From contig OX621266.1 in the NCBI GenBank assembly GCA_951640165.1, positions 6,510,001 to 6,574,000 on the forward strand: DNA of 64,000 nt, in the 5' to 3' direction. Position 1 is the first letter of the stretch. Every line of letters begins with the position of its first letter. Source of the stretch: Pseudoips prasinana. Its lineage: Eukaryota > Arthropoda > Insecta > Lepidoptera > Nolidae. Below, in pieces: positions 41,576 to 56,500 of the stretch. The translations under genes were made by a program, and so were the position numbers. The notes below the pieces were generated by a model. The model made no database searches, was not told the origin of the DNA, and was given only the letters and a program-made list of their open reading frames with translations.

Positions 41576-44500
41576 AATATTTTTGTATTGTAATTTGTAA
41601 TCTGACTATACCTAACGCGTGGGCACGAAATAATATGTTCTTCTGGCCCCAAGAAAATTAAAGAAAATTGATTTTACCGTATTTTCTTAGCAATTTACAC
41701 GCAAAAGCGCAAATCGGTTTTTAGTGTTAATTGCAATTGCAAAATGAATAACCCATATTTCGGCAAAAAATTTGGTTCAAAAACAGGTTTTTAGACCAAA
41801 TTTCAAATTGTTTTCAAGGACACATCTCCCTTTTTGATCGTTTCTGTATAGCCTTTGTTAAGGCGCGTCCTTGGACACCCCGTTCGCGGTAATCGGACCA
41901 CAGAAACGTCAAAAAATTGGCATAATAGTTTATTTTAATACAAAATCTTAACCACAAAATTGCACCTAAGCTCGGGAACATTTCTTTAGAAAACAGTAAT
42001 TCATCACACAATTTTTTCAATTTTAGCCTTTACACTTAATATTTTTGTATTGTAATTTGTAATCTGACTATACCTAACGCGTGGGCATGAAATATGTACT
42101 CCCGGCTCCAAGAAAATTAAAGAAAATCGATTTTCCCGTATTTTCTTAGCAATTTACACGCAAAATCGCAAGTCGGTTTTTAGTGTTAATTGCAATTGCA
42201 AAATGAATAACCCATATTTCGGCAAAAAATTTGGTTCAAAAACAGGTTTTTAGACCAAATTTCAATTTTTTTTCAAGAACATATCTCCTTTTATGATCGT
42301 TTCTGTATAGCCTTTGTTAAGGCGCGTCCTTGGACACCCCGTTCGCGGTAATCGGACGACAGAAACGTCAAAAAATTGGCATAATAGTTTATTTTCATAC
42401 AAAATCTTAACAACAAATTGCACCTAAGCTCGGGAACATTTCTTTAGAAAACAGTAATTCATCACACAATTTTTTCAATTTTAGCCTTTACATTAAATAT
42501 TTTTGTATTGTAATTTGTAATCTGACTATACATAACGCGTGGGCACGAAATAATATGTTCTTCTGGCCCCAAGAAAATTAAAGAAAATTGATTTTACCGT
42601 ATTTTCTTAGCAATTTACACGCAAAAGCGCAAATCGGTTTTTAGTGTTAATTGCAATTGCAAAATGAATAACCCATATTTCGCTCAAAATTTGGTTCAAA
42701 AACAGGTTTTGAGACAAAATTTCAATTTTTTTTCAAGAACATATCTCCTTTTATGATCGTTTCTGTATAGCCTTTGTTAAGGCGCGTCCTTGGACACCCC
42801 GTTCGCGGTAATCGGACGACAGAAACGTCAAAAAATTGGCATAATAGTTTATTTTCATACAAAATCTTAACAACAAATTGCACCTAAGCTCGGGAACATT
42901 TCTTTAGAAAACAGTAATTCATCACACAATTTTATCAATTTTAGCCTTTACACTTAATATTTTTGTATTGTAATTTGTAATCTGACTATACCTAACGCGT
43001 GGGCACGAAATAAAATGTTCTTCTGGCCCCAAGAAAATTAAAGAAAATTGATTTTACCGTATTTTCTTAGCAATTTACACGCAAAAGCGCAAATCGGTTT
43101 TTAGTGTTAATTGCAATTGCAAAATGAATAACCCATATTTCGGCAAAAAATTTGGTTCAAAAACAGGTTTTTAGACCAAATTTCAAATTGTTTTCAAGGA
43201 CACATCTCCCTTTTTGATCGTTTCTGTATAGCCTTTGTTGAGGCGCGTCCTTGGACACCCCGTTCGCGGTAATCGGACCACAGAAACGTCAAAAAATTGG
43301 CATAATAGTTTATTTTAATACAAAATCTTAACAACAAATTGCACCTAAGCTCGGGAACATTTCTTTAGAAAACAGTAATTCATCACACAATTTTATCAAT
43401 TTTAGCCTTTACACTTAATATTTTTGTATTGTAATTTGTAATCTGACTATACCTAACGCGTGGGCACGAAATAAAATGTTCTTCTGGCCCCAAGAAAATT
43501 AAAGAAAATTGATTTTACCGTATTTTCTTAGCAATTTACACGCAAAATCGCAAGTCGGTTTTTAGTGTTAATTGCAATTGCAAAATGAATAACCCATATT
43601 TCGGCAAAAAATTTGGTTCAAAAACAGGTTTTTAGACCAAATTTCAATTTTTTTTCAAGAACTTTTCGCATTTTTTGATCGTTTCTGTATAGCCCTCGGT
43701 GAGGCGCGTCCTTGGATATCCCGTTCGCGGTAATCGGACGACAGAAACGTCAAAAAATTGGCATAATATGTTATTTTCATACAAAATCTTAACAACAAAA
43801 TTGCACCTAAGCTCGGGAACATTTCTTTAGAAAACAGTAATTCATCACACAATTTTTTCAATTTTAGCCTTTACATTAAATATTTTTGTATTGTAATTTG
43901 TAATCTGACTATACATAACGCGTGGGCACGAAATAATATGTTCTTCTGGCCCCAAGAAAATTAAAGAAAATTGATTTTACCGTATTTTCTTAGCAATTTA
44001 CACGCAAAAGCGCAAATCGGTTTTTAGTGTTAATTGCAAAATGAATAACCCATATTTCGCTCAAAATTTGGTTCAAAAACAGGTTTTGAGACCAAATTTC
44101 AATTTTTTTTTAAGAACATATCTCCTTTTTTGATCGTTTCTGTATAGCCTTTGTTAAGGCGCGGCCTTGGATACCCCGTTCGCGGTAATCGGACGACAGA
44201 AACGTCAAAAAATTGGCATAATAGTTTATTTTCATACAAAATCTTAACAACAAATTGCACCTAAGCTCGGGAACATTTCTTTAGAAAACAGTAATTCATC
44301 ACACAATTTTTTCAATTTTAGCCTTTACACTAAATATTTTTGTATTGTAATTTGTATTCTGACTATACCTAACGCGTGGGCATGAAATATGTACTCCCGG
44401 CTCCAAGAAAATTAAAGAAAATCGATTTTCCCGTATTTTCTTAGCAATTTACACGCAAAAGCGCAAGTCGGTTTTTAGTGTTAATTGCAATTGCAAAATG

Positions 44501-47500
44501 AATAACCCATATTTCGGCAAAAAATTTGGTTCAAAAACAGGTTTTTAGACCAAATTTCAATTTTTTTTCAAGAACACTTCGCATTTTTTGATCGTTTCTG
44601 TATAGCCCTCGGTGAGGCGCGTCCTTGGACACCCCGTTCGCGGTAATCGGACGACAGAAACGTCAAAAAATTGGCATAATAGTTTATTTTCATACAAAAT
44701 CTTAACAACAAATTGCACCTAAGCTCGGGAACATTTCTTTAGAAAACAGTAATTCATCACACAATTTTTTCAATTTTAGCCTTTACATTAAATATTTTTG
44801 TATTGTAATTTGTAATCTGACTATACATAACGCGTGGGCACGAAATAAAATGTTCTTCTGGCCCCAAGAAAATTAAAGAAAATTGATTTTACCGTATTTT
44901 CTTAGCAATTTACACGCAAAAGCGCAAATCGGTTTTTAGTGTTAATTGCAATTGCAAAATGAATAACCCATATTTCGCTCAAAATTTGGTTCAAAAACAG
45001 GTTTTGAGACAAAATTTCAATTTTTTTTCAAGAATATATCTCCTTTTATGATCGTTTCTGTATAGCCTTTGATAAGGCGCGTCCTTGGACACCCCGTTCG
45101 CGGTAATCGGACGACAGAAACGTCAAAAAATTGGCATAATAGTTTATTTTCATACAAAATCTTAACAACAAATTGCACCTAAGCTCGGGAACATTTCTTT
45201 AGAAAACAGTAATTCATCACACAATTTTATCAATTTTAGCCTTTACACTTAATATTTTTGTATTGTAATTTGTAATCTGACTATACCTAACGCGTGGGCA
45301 CGAAATAAAATGTTCTTCTGGCCCCAAGAAAATTAAAGAAAATTGATTTTACCGTATTTTCTTAGCAATTTACACGCAAAAGCGCAAATCGGTTTTTAGT
45401 GTTAATTGCAATTGCAAAATGAATAACCCATATTTCGGCAAAAAATTTGGTTCAAAAACAGGTTTTTAGACCAAATTTCAAATTGTTTTCAAGGACACAT
45501 CTCCCTTTTTTATCGTTTCTGTATAGCCTTTGTTGAGGCGCGTCCTTGGACACCCCGTTCGCGGTAATCGGACGACAGAAACGTCAAAAAATTGGCATAA
45601 TAGTTTATTTTCATACAAAATCTTAACAACAAAATTGCACCTAAGCTCGGGAACATTTCTTTAGAAAACAGTAATTCATCACACAATTTTTTCAATTTTA
45701 GCCTTTACACTAAATATTTTTGTATTGTAATTTGTAATCTGACTAAACCTAACGCGTGGGCACGAAATAATATGTTCTTCTGGCCCCAAGAAAATTAAAG
45801 AAAATTGATTTTACCGTATTTTCTTAGCAATTTACACGCAAAAGCGCAAATCGGTTTTAAGTGTTAATTGCAATTGCAAAATGAATAACCCATATTTCGG
45901 CAAAAAATTTGGTTCAAAAACAGGTTTTTAGACCAAATTTCAATTTTTTTTCAAGAACTTTTCGCATTTTTTGATCGTTTCTGTATAGCCCTCGGTGAGG
46001 CGCGTCCTTGGACACCCCGTTTGCGGTAATCGGACGACAGAAACGTCAAAAAATTGGCATAATAGTTTATTTTCATACAAAATCTTAACAACAAAATTGC
46101 ACCTAAGCTCGGGAACATTTCTTTAGAAAACAGTAATTCATCACACAATTTTTTCAATTTTAGCCTTTACACTAAATATTTTTGTATTGTAATTTGTAAT
46201 CTGACTATACCTAACGCGTGGGCACGAAATAATATGTTCTTCTGGCCCCAAGAAAATTAAAGAAAATTGATTTTACCGTATTTTCTTAGCAATTTACACG
46301 CAAAAGCGCAAATCGGTTTTTAGTGTTAATTGCAATTGCAAAATGAATAACCCATATTTCGCTCAAAATTTGGTTCAAAAACAGGTTTTGAGACCAAATT
46401 TCAATTTTTTTTCAAGAACATATCTCCTTTTTTGATCGTTTCTGTATAGCCTTTGTTAAGGCGCGTCCTTGGACACCCCGTTCGCGGTAATCGGACGACA
46501 GAAACGTCAAAAAATTGGCATAATAGTTTATTTTCATACAAAATCTTAACAACAAATTGCACCTAAGCTCGGGAACATTTCTTTAGAAAACAGTAATTCA
46601 TCACACAATTTTATCAATTTTAGCCTTTACACTTAATATTTTTGTATTGTAATTTGTAATCTGACTATACCTAACGCGTGGGCACGAAATAAAATGTTCT
46701 TCTGGCCCCAAGAAAATTAAAGAAAATTGATTTTACCGTATTTTCTTAGCAATTTACACGCAAAAGCGCAAATCGGTTTTTAGTGTTAATTGCAATTGCA
46801 AAATGAATAACCCATATTTCGCTCAAAATTTGGTTCAAAAACAGGTTTTGAGACAAAATTTCAATTTTTTTTCAAGAACATATCTCCTTTTATGATCGTT
46901 TCTGTATAGCCTTTGTTAAGGCGCGTCCTTGGACACCCCGTTCGCGGTAATCGGACGACAGAAACGTCAAAAAATTGGCATAATAGTTAATTTTCATACA
47001 AAATCTTAACAACAAATTGCACCTAAGCTCGGGAACATTTCTTTAGAAAACAGTAATTCATCACACAATTTTATCAATTTTAGCCTTTACACTAAATATT
47101 TTTGTATTGTAATTTGTAATCTGACTATACCTAACGCGTGGGCACGAAATAAAATGGCCCCAAGAAAATTAAAGAAAATTGATTTTACCGTATTTTCTTA
47201 GCAATTTACACGCAAAAGCGCAAATCGGTTTTTAGTGTTAATTGCAATTGCAAAATGAATAACCCATATTTCGGCAAAATATTTGGTTCAAAAACAGGTT
47301 TTTAGACCAAATTTCAAATTGTTTTCAAGGACACATCTCCCTTTTTTATCGTTTCTGTATAGCCTTTGTTGAGGCGCGTCTTTGGACACCCCGTTCGCGG
47401 TAATCGGACGACAGAAACGTCAAAAAATTGGCATAATAGTTTATTTTCATACAAAATCTTAACAACAAAATTGCACCTAAGCTCGGGAACATTTCTTTAG

Positions 47501-50500
47501 AAAACAGTAATTCATCACACAATTTTTTCAATTTTAGCCTTTACACTAAATATTTTTGTATTGTAATTTGTAATCTGACTATACCTAACGCGTGGGCACG
47601 AAATAAAATGTTCTTCTGGCCCCAAGAAAATTAAAGAAAATTGATTTTACCGTATTTTCTTAGCAATTTACACGCAAAAGCGCAAATCGGTTTTTAGTGT
47701 TAATTGCAATTGCAAAATGAATAACCCATATTTCGGCAAAAAATTTGGTTCAAAAACAGGTTTTTAGACCAAATTTCAATTTTTTTTCAAGAACACATCT
47801 CCTTTTTTGATCGTTTCTGTATAGTCTTCGGTGAGGCGCGTCCCTATAAATCCCGTTTGCGTTAATCGGACTAAAACACAGTCAAAAAATTGGCATAATA
47901 GTTTATTTTCATACAAAATCTTAACAACAAAATTGCACCTAAGCTCGGGAACATTTCTTTAGAAAACAGTAATTCATCACACAATTTTTTAAATTTTAGC
48001 CTTTACACTAAATATTTTTGTATTGTAATTTGTAATCTGACTAAACCTAACGCGTGGGCACGAAATAATATGTTCTTCTGGCCCCAAGAAAATTAAAGAA
48101 AATTGATTTTACCGTATTTTCTTAGCAATTTACACGCAAAAGCGCAAATCAGTTTTTAGTGTTAATTGCAATTGCAAAATGAATAACCCATATTTCGGCA
48201 AAAAATTTGGTTCAAAAACAGGTTTTGAGACCAAATTTCAATTTTTTTTCAAGAACACATCTCCTTTTTTGATCGTTTCTGTATAGTCTTCGGTGAGGCG
48301 CGTCCCTATAAATCCCGTTTGCGTTAATCGGACTAAAACACAGTCAAAAAATTGGCATAATAGTTTATTTTCATACAAAATCTTAACAACAAAATTGCAC
48401 CTAAGCTCGGGAACATTTCTTTAGAAAACAGTAATTCATCACACAATTTTTTCAATTTTAGCCTTTACATTAAATATTTTTGTATTGTAATTTGTAATCT
48501 GACTATACATAACGCGTGGGCACGAAATAATATGTTCTTCTGGCCCCAAGAAAATTAAAGAAAATTGATTTTACCGTATTTTCTTAGCAATTTACACGCA
48601 AAAGCGCAAATCGGTTTTTAGTGTTAATTGCAATTGCAAAATGAATAACCCATATTTCGCTCAAAATTTGGTTCAAAAACAGGTTTTTAGACCAAATTTC
48701 AATTTTTTTTCAAGAACTTTTCGCATTTTTTTATCGTTTCTGTATAGCCCTCGGTGAGGCGCGTCCTTGGACACCCCGTTCGCGGTAATCGGACGACAGA
48801 AACGTCAAAAAATTGGCATAATAGTTTATTTTCATACAAAATCTTAACAACAAATTGCACCTAAGCTCGGGAATATTACTTTAGAAAACAGTTATTCATC
48901 ACACAATTTTATCAATTTTAGCCTTTACACTTAATATTTTTGTATTGTAATTTGTAATCTGACTATACCTAATGCGTGGGCACGAAATAAAATGTTCTTC
49001 TGGCCCCAAGAAAATTAAAGAAAATTGATTTTACCGTATTTTCTTATCAATTTACACGCAAAAGCGCAAATCGGTTTTTAGTGTTAATTGCAATTGCAAA
49101 ATGAATAACCCATATTTCGGCAAAAAATTTGGTTCAAAAACAGGTTTTTAGACCAAACTTCAAATTGTTTTCAAGGACACATCTCCCTTTTTTATCGTTT
49201 CTGTATAGCCTTTGTTGAGGCGCGTCCTTGGACACCCCGTTCGCGGTAATCGGACGACAGAAACGTCAAAAAATTGGCATAATAGTTTATTTTCATACAA
49301 AATCTTAACAACAAAATTGCACCTAAGCTCGGGAACATTTCTTTAGAAAACAGTAATTCATCACACAATTTTATCAATTTTAGCCTTTACACTAAATATT
49401 TTTGTATTGTAATTTGTAATCTGACTATACCTAACGCGTGGGCACGAAATAAAATGGCCCCAAGAAAATTAAAGAAAATTGATTTTACCGTATTTTCTTA
49501 GCAATTTACACGCAAAAGCGCAAATCGGTTTTTAGTGTTAATTGCAATTGCAAAATGAATAACCCATATTTCGGCAAAATATTTGGTTCAAAAACAGGTT
49601 TTTAGACCAAATTTCAAATTGTTTTCAAGGACACATCTCCCTTTTTTATCGTTTCTGTATAGCCTTTGTTGAGGCGCGTCTTTGGACACCCCGTTCGCGG
49701 TAATCGGACGACAGAAACGTCAAAAAATTGGCATAATAGTTTATTTTCATACAAAATCTTAACAACAAAATTGCACCTAAGCTCGGGAACATTTCTTTAG
49801 AAAACAGTAATTCATCACACAATTTTTTCAATTTTAGCCTTTACACTAAATATTTTTGTATTGTAATTTGTAATCTGACTATACCTAACGCGTGGGCACG
49901 AAATAAAATGTTCTTCTGGCCCCAAGAAAATTAAAGAAAATTGATTTTACCGTATTTTCTTAGCAATTTACACGCAAAAGCGCAAATCGGTTTTTAGTGT
50001 TAATTGCAATTGCAAAATGAATAACCCATATTTCGGCAAAAAATTTGGTTCAAAAACAGGTTTTTAGACCAAATTTCAAATTTTTTTCAAGGACACATCT
50101 CCTTTTTTGATCGTTTCTGTATAGCCTTTGTTGAGGCGCGTCCTTGGACACCCTGTTCGCGGTAATCGGACGACAGAAACCTCAAAAAATTGGCATAATA
50201 TTTTATTTTAATACAAAATCTTAACAACAAAATTGCACCTAAGCTCGGGAACATTTCTTTAGAAAACAGTAATTCATCACACAATTTTTTAAATTTTAGC
50301 CTTTACACTAAATATTTTTGTATTGTAATTTGTAATCTGACTAAACCTAACGCGTGGGCACGAAATAATATGTTCTTCTGGCCCCAAGAAAATTAAAGAA
50401 AATTGATTTTACCGTATTTTCTTAGCAATTTACACGCAAAAGCGCAAATCAGTTTTTAGTGTTAATTGCAATTGCAAAATGAATAACCCATATTTCGGCA

Positions 50501-53500
50501 AAAAATTTGGTTCAAAAACAGGTTTTGAGACCAAATTTCAATTTTTTTTCAAGAACACATCTCCTTTTTTGATCGTTTCTGTATAGTCTTCGGTGAGGCG
50601 CGTCCCTATAAATCCCGTTTGCGTTAATCGGACTAAAACACAGTCAAAAAATTGGCATAATAGTTTATTTTCATACAAAATCTTAACAACAAAATTGCAC
50701 CTAAGCTCGGGAACATTTCTTTAGAAAACAGTAATTCATCACACAATTTTTTCAATTTTAGCCTTTACATTAAATATTTTTGTATTGTAATTTGTAATCT
50801 GACTATACATAACGCGTGGGCACGAAATAATATGTTCTTCTGGCCCCAAGAAAATTAAAGAAAATTGATTTTACCGTATTTTCTTAGCAATTTACACGCA
50901 AAAGCGCAAATCGGTTTTTAGTGTTAATTGCAATTGCAAAATGAATAACCCATATTTCGCTCAAAATTTGGTTCAAAAACAGGTTTTTAGACCAAATTTC
51001 AATTTTTTTTCAAGAACTTTTCGCATTTTTTTATCGTTTCTGTATAGCCCTCGGTGAGGCGCGTCCTTGGACACCCCGTTCGCGGTAATCGGACGACAGA
51101 AACGTCAAAAAATTGGCATAATAGTTTATTTTCATACAAAATCTTAACAACAAATTGCACCTAAGCTCGGGAATATTACTTTAGAAAACAGTTATTCATC
51201 ACACAATTTTATCAATTTTAGCCTTTACACTTAATATTTTTGTATTGTAATTTGTAATCTGACTATACCTAATGCGTGGGCACGAAATAAAATGTTCTTC
51301 TGGCCCCAAGAAAATTAAAGAAAATTGATTTTACCGTATTTTCTTATCAATTTACACGCAAAAGCGCAAATCGGTTTTTAGTGTTAATTGCAATTGCAAA
51401 ATGAATAACCCATATTTCGGCAAAAAATTTGGTTCAAAAACAGGTTTTTAGACCAAACTTCAAATTGTTTTCAAGGACACATCTCCCTTTTTTATCGTTT
51501 CTGTATAGCCTTTGTTGAGGCGCGTCCTTGGACACCCCGTTCGCGGTAATCGGACGACAGAAACCTCAAAAAATTGGCATAATATTTTATTTTAATACAA
51601 AATCTTAACAACAAAATTGCACCTAAGCTCGGGAACATTTCTTTAGAAAACAGTAATTCATCACACAATTTTTTAAATTTTAGCCTTTACACTAAATATT
51701 TTTGTATTGTAATTTGTAATCTGACTAAACCTAACGCGTGGGCACGAAATAATATGTTCTTCTGGCCCCAAGAAAATTAAAGAAAATTGATTTTACCGTA
51801 TTTTCTTAGCAATTTACACGCAAAAGCGCAAATCAGTTTTTAGTGTTAATTGCAATTGCAAAATGAATAACCCATATTTCGGCAAAAAATTTGGTTCAAA
51901 AACAGGTTTTGAGACCAAATTTCAATTTTTTTTCAAGAACACATCTCCTTTTTTGATCGTTTCTGTATAGTCTTCGGTGAGGCGCGTCCCTATAAATCCC
52001 GTTTGCGTTAATCGGACTAAAACACAGTCAAAAAATTGGCATAATAGTTTATTTTCATACAAAATCTTAACAACAAAATTGCACCTAAGCTCGGGAACAT
52101 TTCTTTAGAAAACAGTAATTCATCACACAATTTTTTCAATTTTAGCCTTTACATTAAATATTTTTGTATTGTAATTTGTAATCTGACTATACATAACGCG
52201 TGGGCACGAAATAATATGTTCTTCTGGCCCCAAGAAAATTAAAGAAAATTGATTTTACCGTATTTTCTTAGCAATTTACACGCAAAAGCGCAAATCGGTT
52301 TTTAGTGTTAATTGCAATTGCAAAATGAATAACCCATATTTCGCTCAAAATTTGGTTCAAAAACAGGTTTTTAGACCAAATTTCAATTTTTTTTCAAGAA
52401 CTTTTCGCATTTTTTTATCGTTTCTGTATAGCCCTCGGTGAGGCGCGTCCTTGGACACCCCGTTCGCGGTAATCGGACGACAGAAACGTCAAAAAATTGG
52501 CATAATAGTTTATTTTCATACAAAATCTTAACAACAAATTGCACCTAAGCTCGGGAATATTACTTTAGAAAACAGTTATTCATCACACAATTTTATCAAT
52601 TTTAGCCTTTACACTTAATATTTTTGTATTGTAATTTGTAATCTGACTATACCTAATGCGTGGGCACGAAATAAAATGTTCTTCTGGCCCCAAGAAAATT
52701 AAAGAAAATTGATTTTACCGTATTTTCTTATCAATTTACACGCAAAAGCGCAAATCGGTTTTTAGTGTTAATTGCAATTGCAAAATGAATAACCCATATT
52801 TCGGCAAAAAATTTGGTTCAAAAACAGGTTTTTAGACCAAACTTCAAATTGTTTTCAAGGACACATCTCCCTTTTTTATCGTTTCTGTATAGCCTTTGTT
52901 GAGGCGCGTCCTTGGACACCCCGTTCGCGGTAATCGGACGACAGAAACGTCAAAAAATTGGCATAATAGTTTATTTTCATACAAAATCTTAACAACAAAA
53001 TTGCACCTAAGCTCGGGAACATTTCTTTAGAAAACAGTAATTCATCACACAATTTTTTCAATTTTAGCCTTTACACTAAATATTTTTGTATTGTAATTTG
53101 TAATCTGACTAAACCTAACGCGTGGGCACGAAATAATATGTTCTTCTGGCCCCAAGAAAATTAAAGAAAATTGATTTTACCGTATTTTCTTAGCAATTTA
53201 CACGCAAAAGCGCAAATCGGTTTTTAGTGTTAATTGCAATTGCAAAATGAATAACCCATATTTCGGCAAAAAATTTGGTTCAAAAACAGGTTTTAAGACC
53301 AAATTTCAATTTTTTTTCAAGAACTTTTCGCATTTTTTTATCGTTTCTGTATAGCCCTCGGTGAGGCGCGTCCTTGGACACCCCGTTCGCGGTAATCGGA
53401 CGACAGAAACGTCAAAAAAATGGCATAATAGTTTATTTTCATACAAAATCTTAACAACAAAATTGCACCTAAGCTCGGGAACATTTCTTTAGAAAACAGT

Positions 53501-56500
53501 AATTCATCACACAATTTTTTAAATTTTAGCCTTTACACTATATATTTTTGTATTGTAATTTGTAATCTGACTAAACCTAACGCGTGGGCACGAAATAATA
53601 TGTTCTTCTGGCCCCAAGAAAATTAAAGAAAATTGATTTTACCGTATTTTCTTAGCAATTTACACGCAAAAGCGCAAATCGGTTTTTAGTGTTAATTGCA
53701 ATTGCAAAATGAATAACCCATATTTCGGCAAAAAATTTGGTTCAAAAACAGGTTTTGAGACCAAATTTCAATTTTTTTTCAAGAACACATCTCCTTTTTT
53801 GATCGTTTCTGTATAGTCTTCGGTGAGGCGCGTCCCTATAAATCCCGTTTGCGTTAATCGGACTAAAACACAGTCAAAAAATTGGCATAATAGTTTATTT
53901 TCATACAAAATCTTAACAACAAAATTGCACCTAAGCTCGGGAACATTTCTTTAGAAAACAGTAATTCATCACACAATTTTTTCAATTTTAGCCTTTACAT
54001 TAAATATTTTTGTATTGTAATTTGTAATCTGACTATACATAACGCGTGGGCACGAAATAATATGTTCTTCTGGCCCCAAGAAAATTAAAGAAAATTGATT
54101 TTACCGTATTTTCTTAGCAATTTACACGCAAAAGCGCAAATCGGTTTTTAGTGTTAATTGCAATTGCAAAATGAATAACCCATATTTCGCTCAAAATTTG
54201 GTTCAAAAACAGGTTTTGAGACAAAATTTCAATTTTTTTTCAAGAACATATCTCCTTTTATGATCGTTTCTGTATAGCCTTTGTTAAGGCGCGTCCTTGG
54301 ACACCCCGTTCGCGGTAATCGGACGACAGAAACGTCAAAAAATTGGCATAATAGTTTATTTTCATACAAAATCTTAACAACAAATTGCACCTAAGCTCGG
54401 GAATATTACTTTAGAAAACAGTTATTCATCACACAATTTTATCAATTTTAGCCTTTACACTTAATATTTTTGTATTGTAATTTGTAATCTGACTATACCT
54501 AATGCGTGGGCACGAAATAAAATGTTCTTCTGGCCCCAAGAAAATTAAAGAAAATTGATTTTACCGTATTTTCTTATCAATTTACACGCAAAAGCGCAAA
54601 TCGGTTTTTAGTGTTAATTGCAATTGCAAAATGAATAACCCATATTTCGGCAAAAAATTTGGTTCAAAAACAGGTTTTTAGACCAAACTTCAAATTGTTT
54701 TCAAGGACACATCTCCCTTTTTTATCGTTTCTGTATAGCCTTTGTTGAGGCGCGTCCTTGGACACCCCGTTCGCGGTAATCGGACGACAGAAACGTCAAA
54801 AAATTGGCATAATAGTTTATTTTCATACAAAATCTTAACAACAAAATTGCACCTAAGCTCGGGAACATTTCTTTAGAAAACAGTAATTCATCACACAATT
54901 TTTTCAATTTTAGCCTTTACACTAAATATTTTTGTATTGTAATTTGTAATCTGACTAAACCTAACGCGTGGGCACGAAATAATATGTTCTTCTGGCCCCA
55001 AGAAAATTAAAGAAAATTGATTTTACCGTATTTTCTTAGCAATTTACACGCAAAAGCGCAAATCGGTTTTTAGTGTTAATTGCAATTGCAAAATGAATAA
55101 CCCATATTTCGGCAAAAAATTTGGTTCAAAAACAGGTTTTTAGACCAAATTTCAATTTTTTTTCAAGAACTTTTCGCATTTTTTTATCGTTTCTGTATAG
55201 CCCTCGGTGAGGCGCGTCCTTGGACACCCCGTTCGCGGTAATCGGACGACAGAAACGTCAAAAAATTGGCATAATAGTTTATTTTCATACAAAATCTTAA
55301 CAACAAAATTGCACCTAAGCTCGGGAACATTTCTTTAGAAAACAGTAATTCATCACACAATTTTTTCAATTTTAGCCTTTACATTAAATATTTTTGTATT
55401 GTAATTTGTAATCTGACTATACATAACGCGTGGGCACGAAATAATATGTTCTTCTGGCCCCAAGAAAATTAAAGAAAATTGATTTTACCGTATTTTCTTA
55501 GCAATTTACACGCAAAAGCGCAAATCGGTTTTTAGTGTTAATTGCAATTGCAAAATGAATAACCCATATTTCGGCAAAAAATTTGGTTCAAAAACAGGTT
55601 TTTAGACCAAATTTCAATTTTTTTTCAAGAACACATCTCCTTTTTTGATCGTTTCTGTATAGTCTTCGGTGAGGCGCGTCCCTATAAATCCCGTTTGCGT
55701 TAATCGGACTAAAACACAGTCAAAAAATTGGCATAATAGTTTATTTTCATACAAAATCTTAACAACAAAATTGCACCTAAGCTCGGGAACATTTCTTTAG
55801 AAAACAGTAATTCATCACACAATTTTTTCAATTTTAGCCTTTACATTAAATATTTTTGTATTGTAATTTGTAATCTGACTATACCTAACGCGTGGGCACG
55901 AAATAATATGTTCTTCTGGCCCCAAGAAAATTAAAGAAAATTGATTTTACCGTATTTTCTTAGCAATTTACACGCAAAAGCGCAAATCGGTTTTTAGTGT
56001 TAATTGCAATTGCAAAATGAATAACCCATATTTCGCTCAAAATTTGGTTCAAAAACAGGTTTTGAGACAAAATTTCAATTTTTTTTCAAGAACATATCTC
56101 CTTTTATGATCGTTTCTGTATAGCCTTTGTTAAGGCGCGTCCTTGGACACCCCGTTCGCGGTAATCGGACGACAGAAACGTCAAAAAATTGGCATAATAG
56201 TTTATTTTCATACAAAATCTTAACAACAAATTGCACCTAAGCTCGGGAACATTACTTTAGAAAACAGTTATTCATCACACAATTTTATCAATTTTAGCCT
56301 TTACACTTAATGTTTTTGTATTGTAATTTGTAATCTGACTATACCTAACGCGTGGGCACGAAATAAAATGTTCTTCTGGCCCCAAGAAAATTAAAGAAAA
56401 TTGATTTTACCGTATTTTCTTATCAATTTACACGCAAAAGCGCAAATCGGTTTTTAGTGTTAATTGCAATTGCAAAATGAATAACCCATATTTCGGTAAA

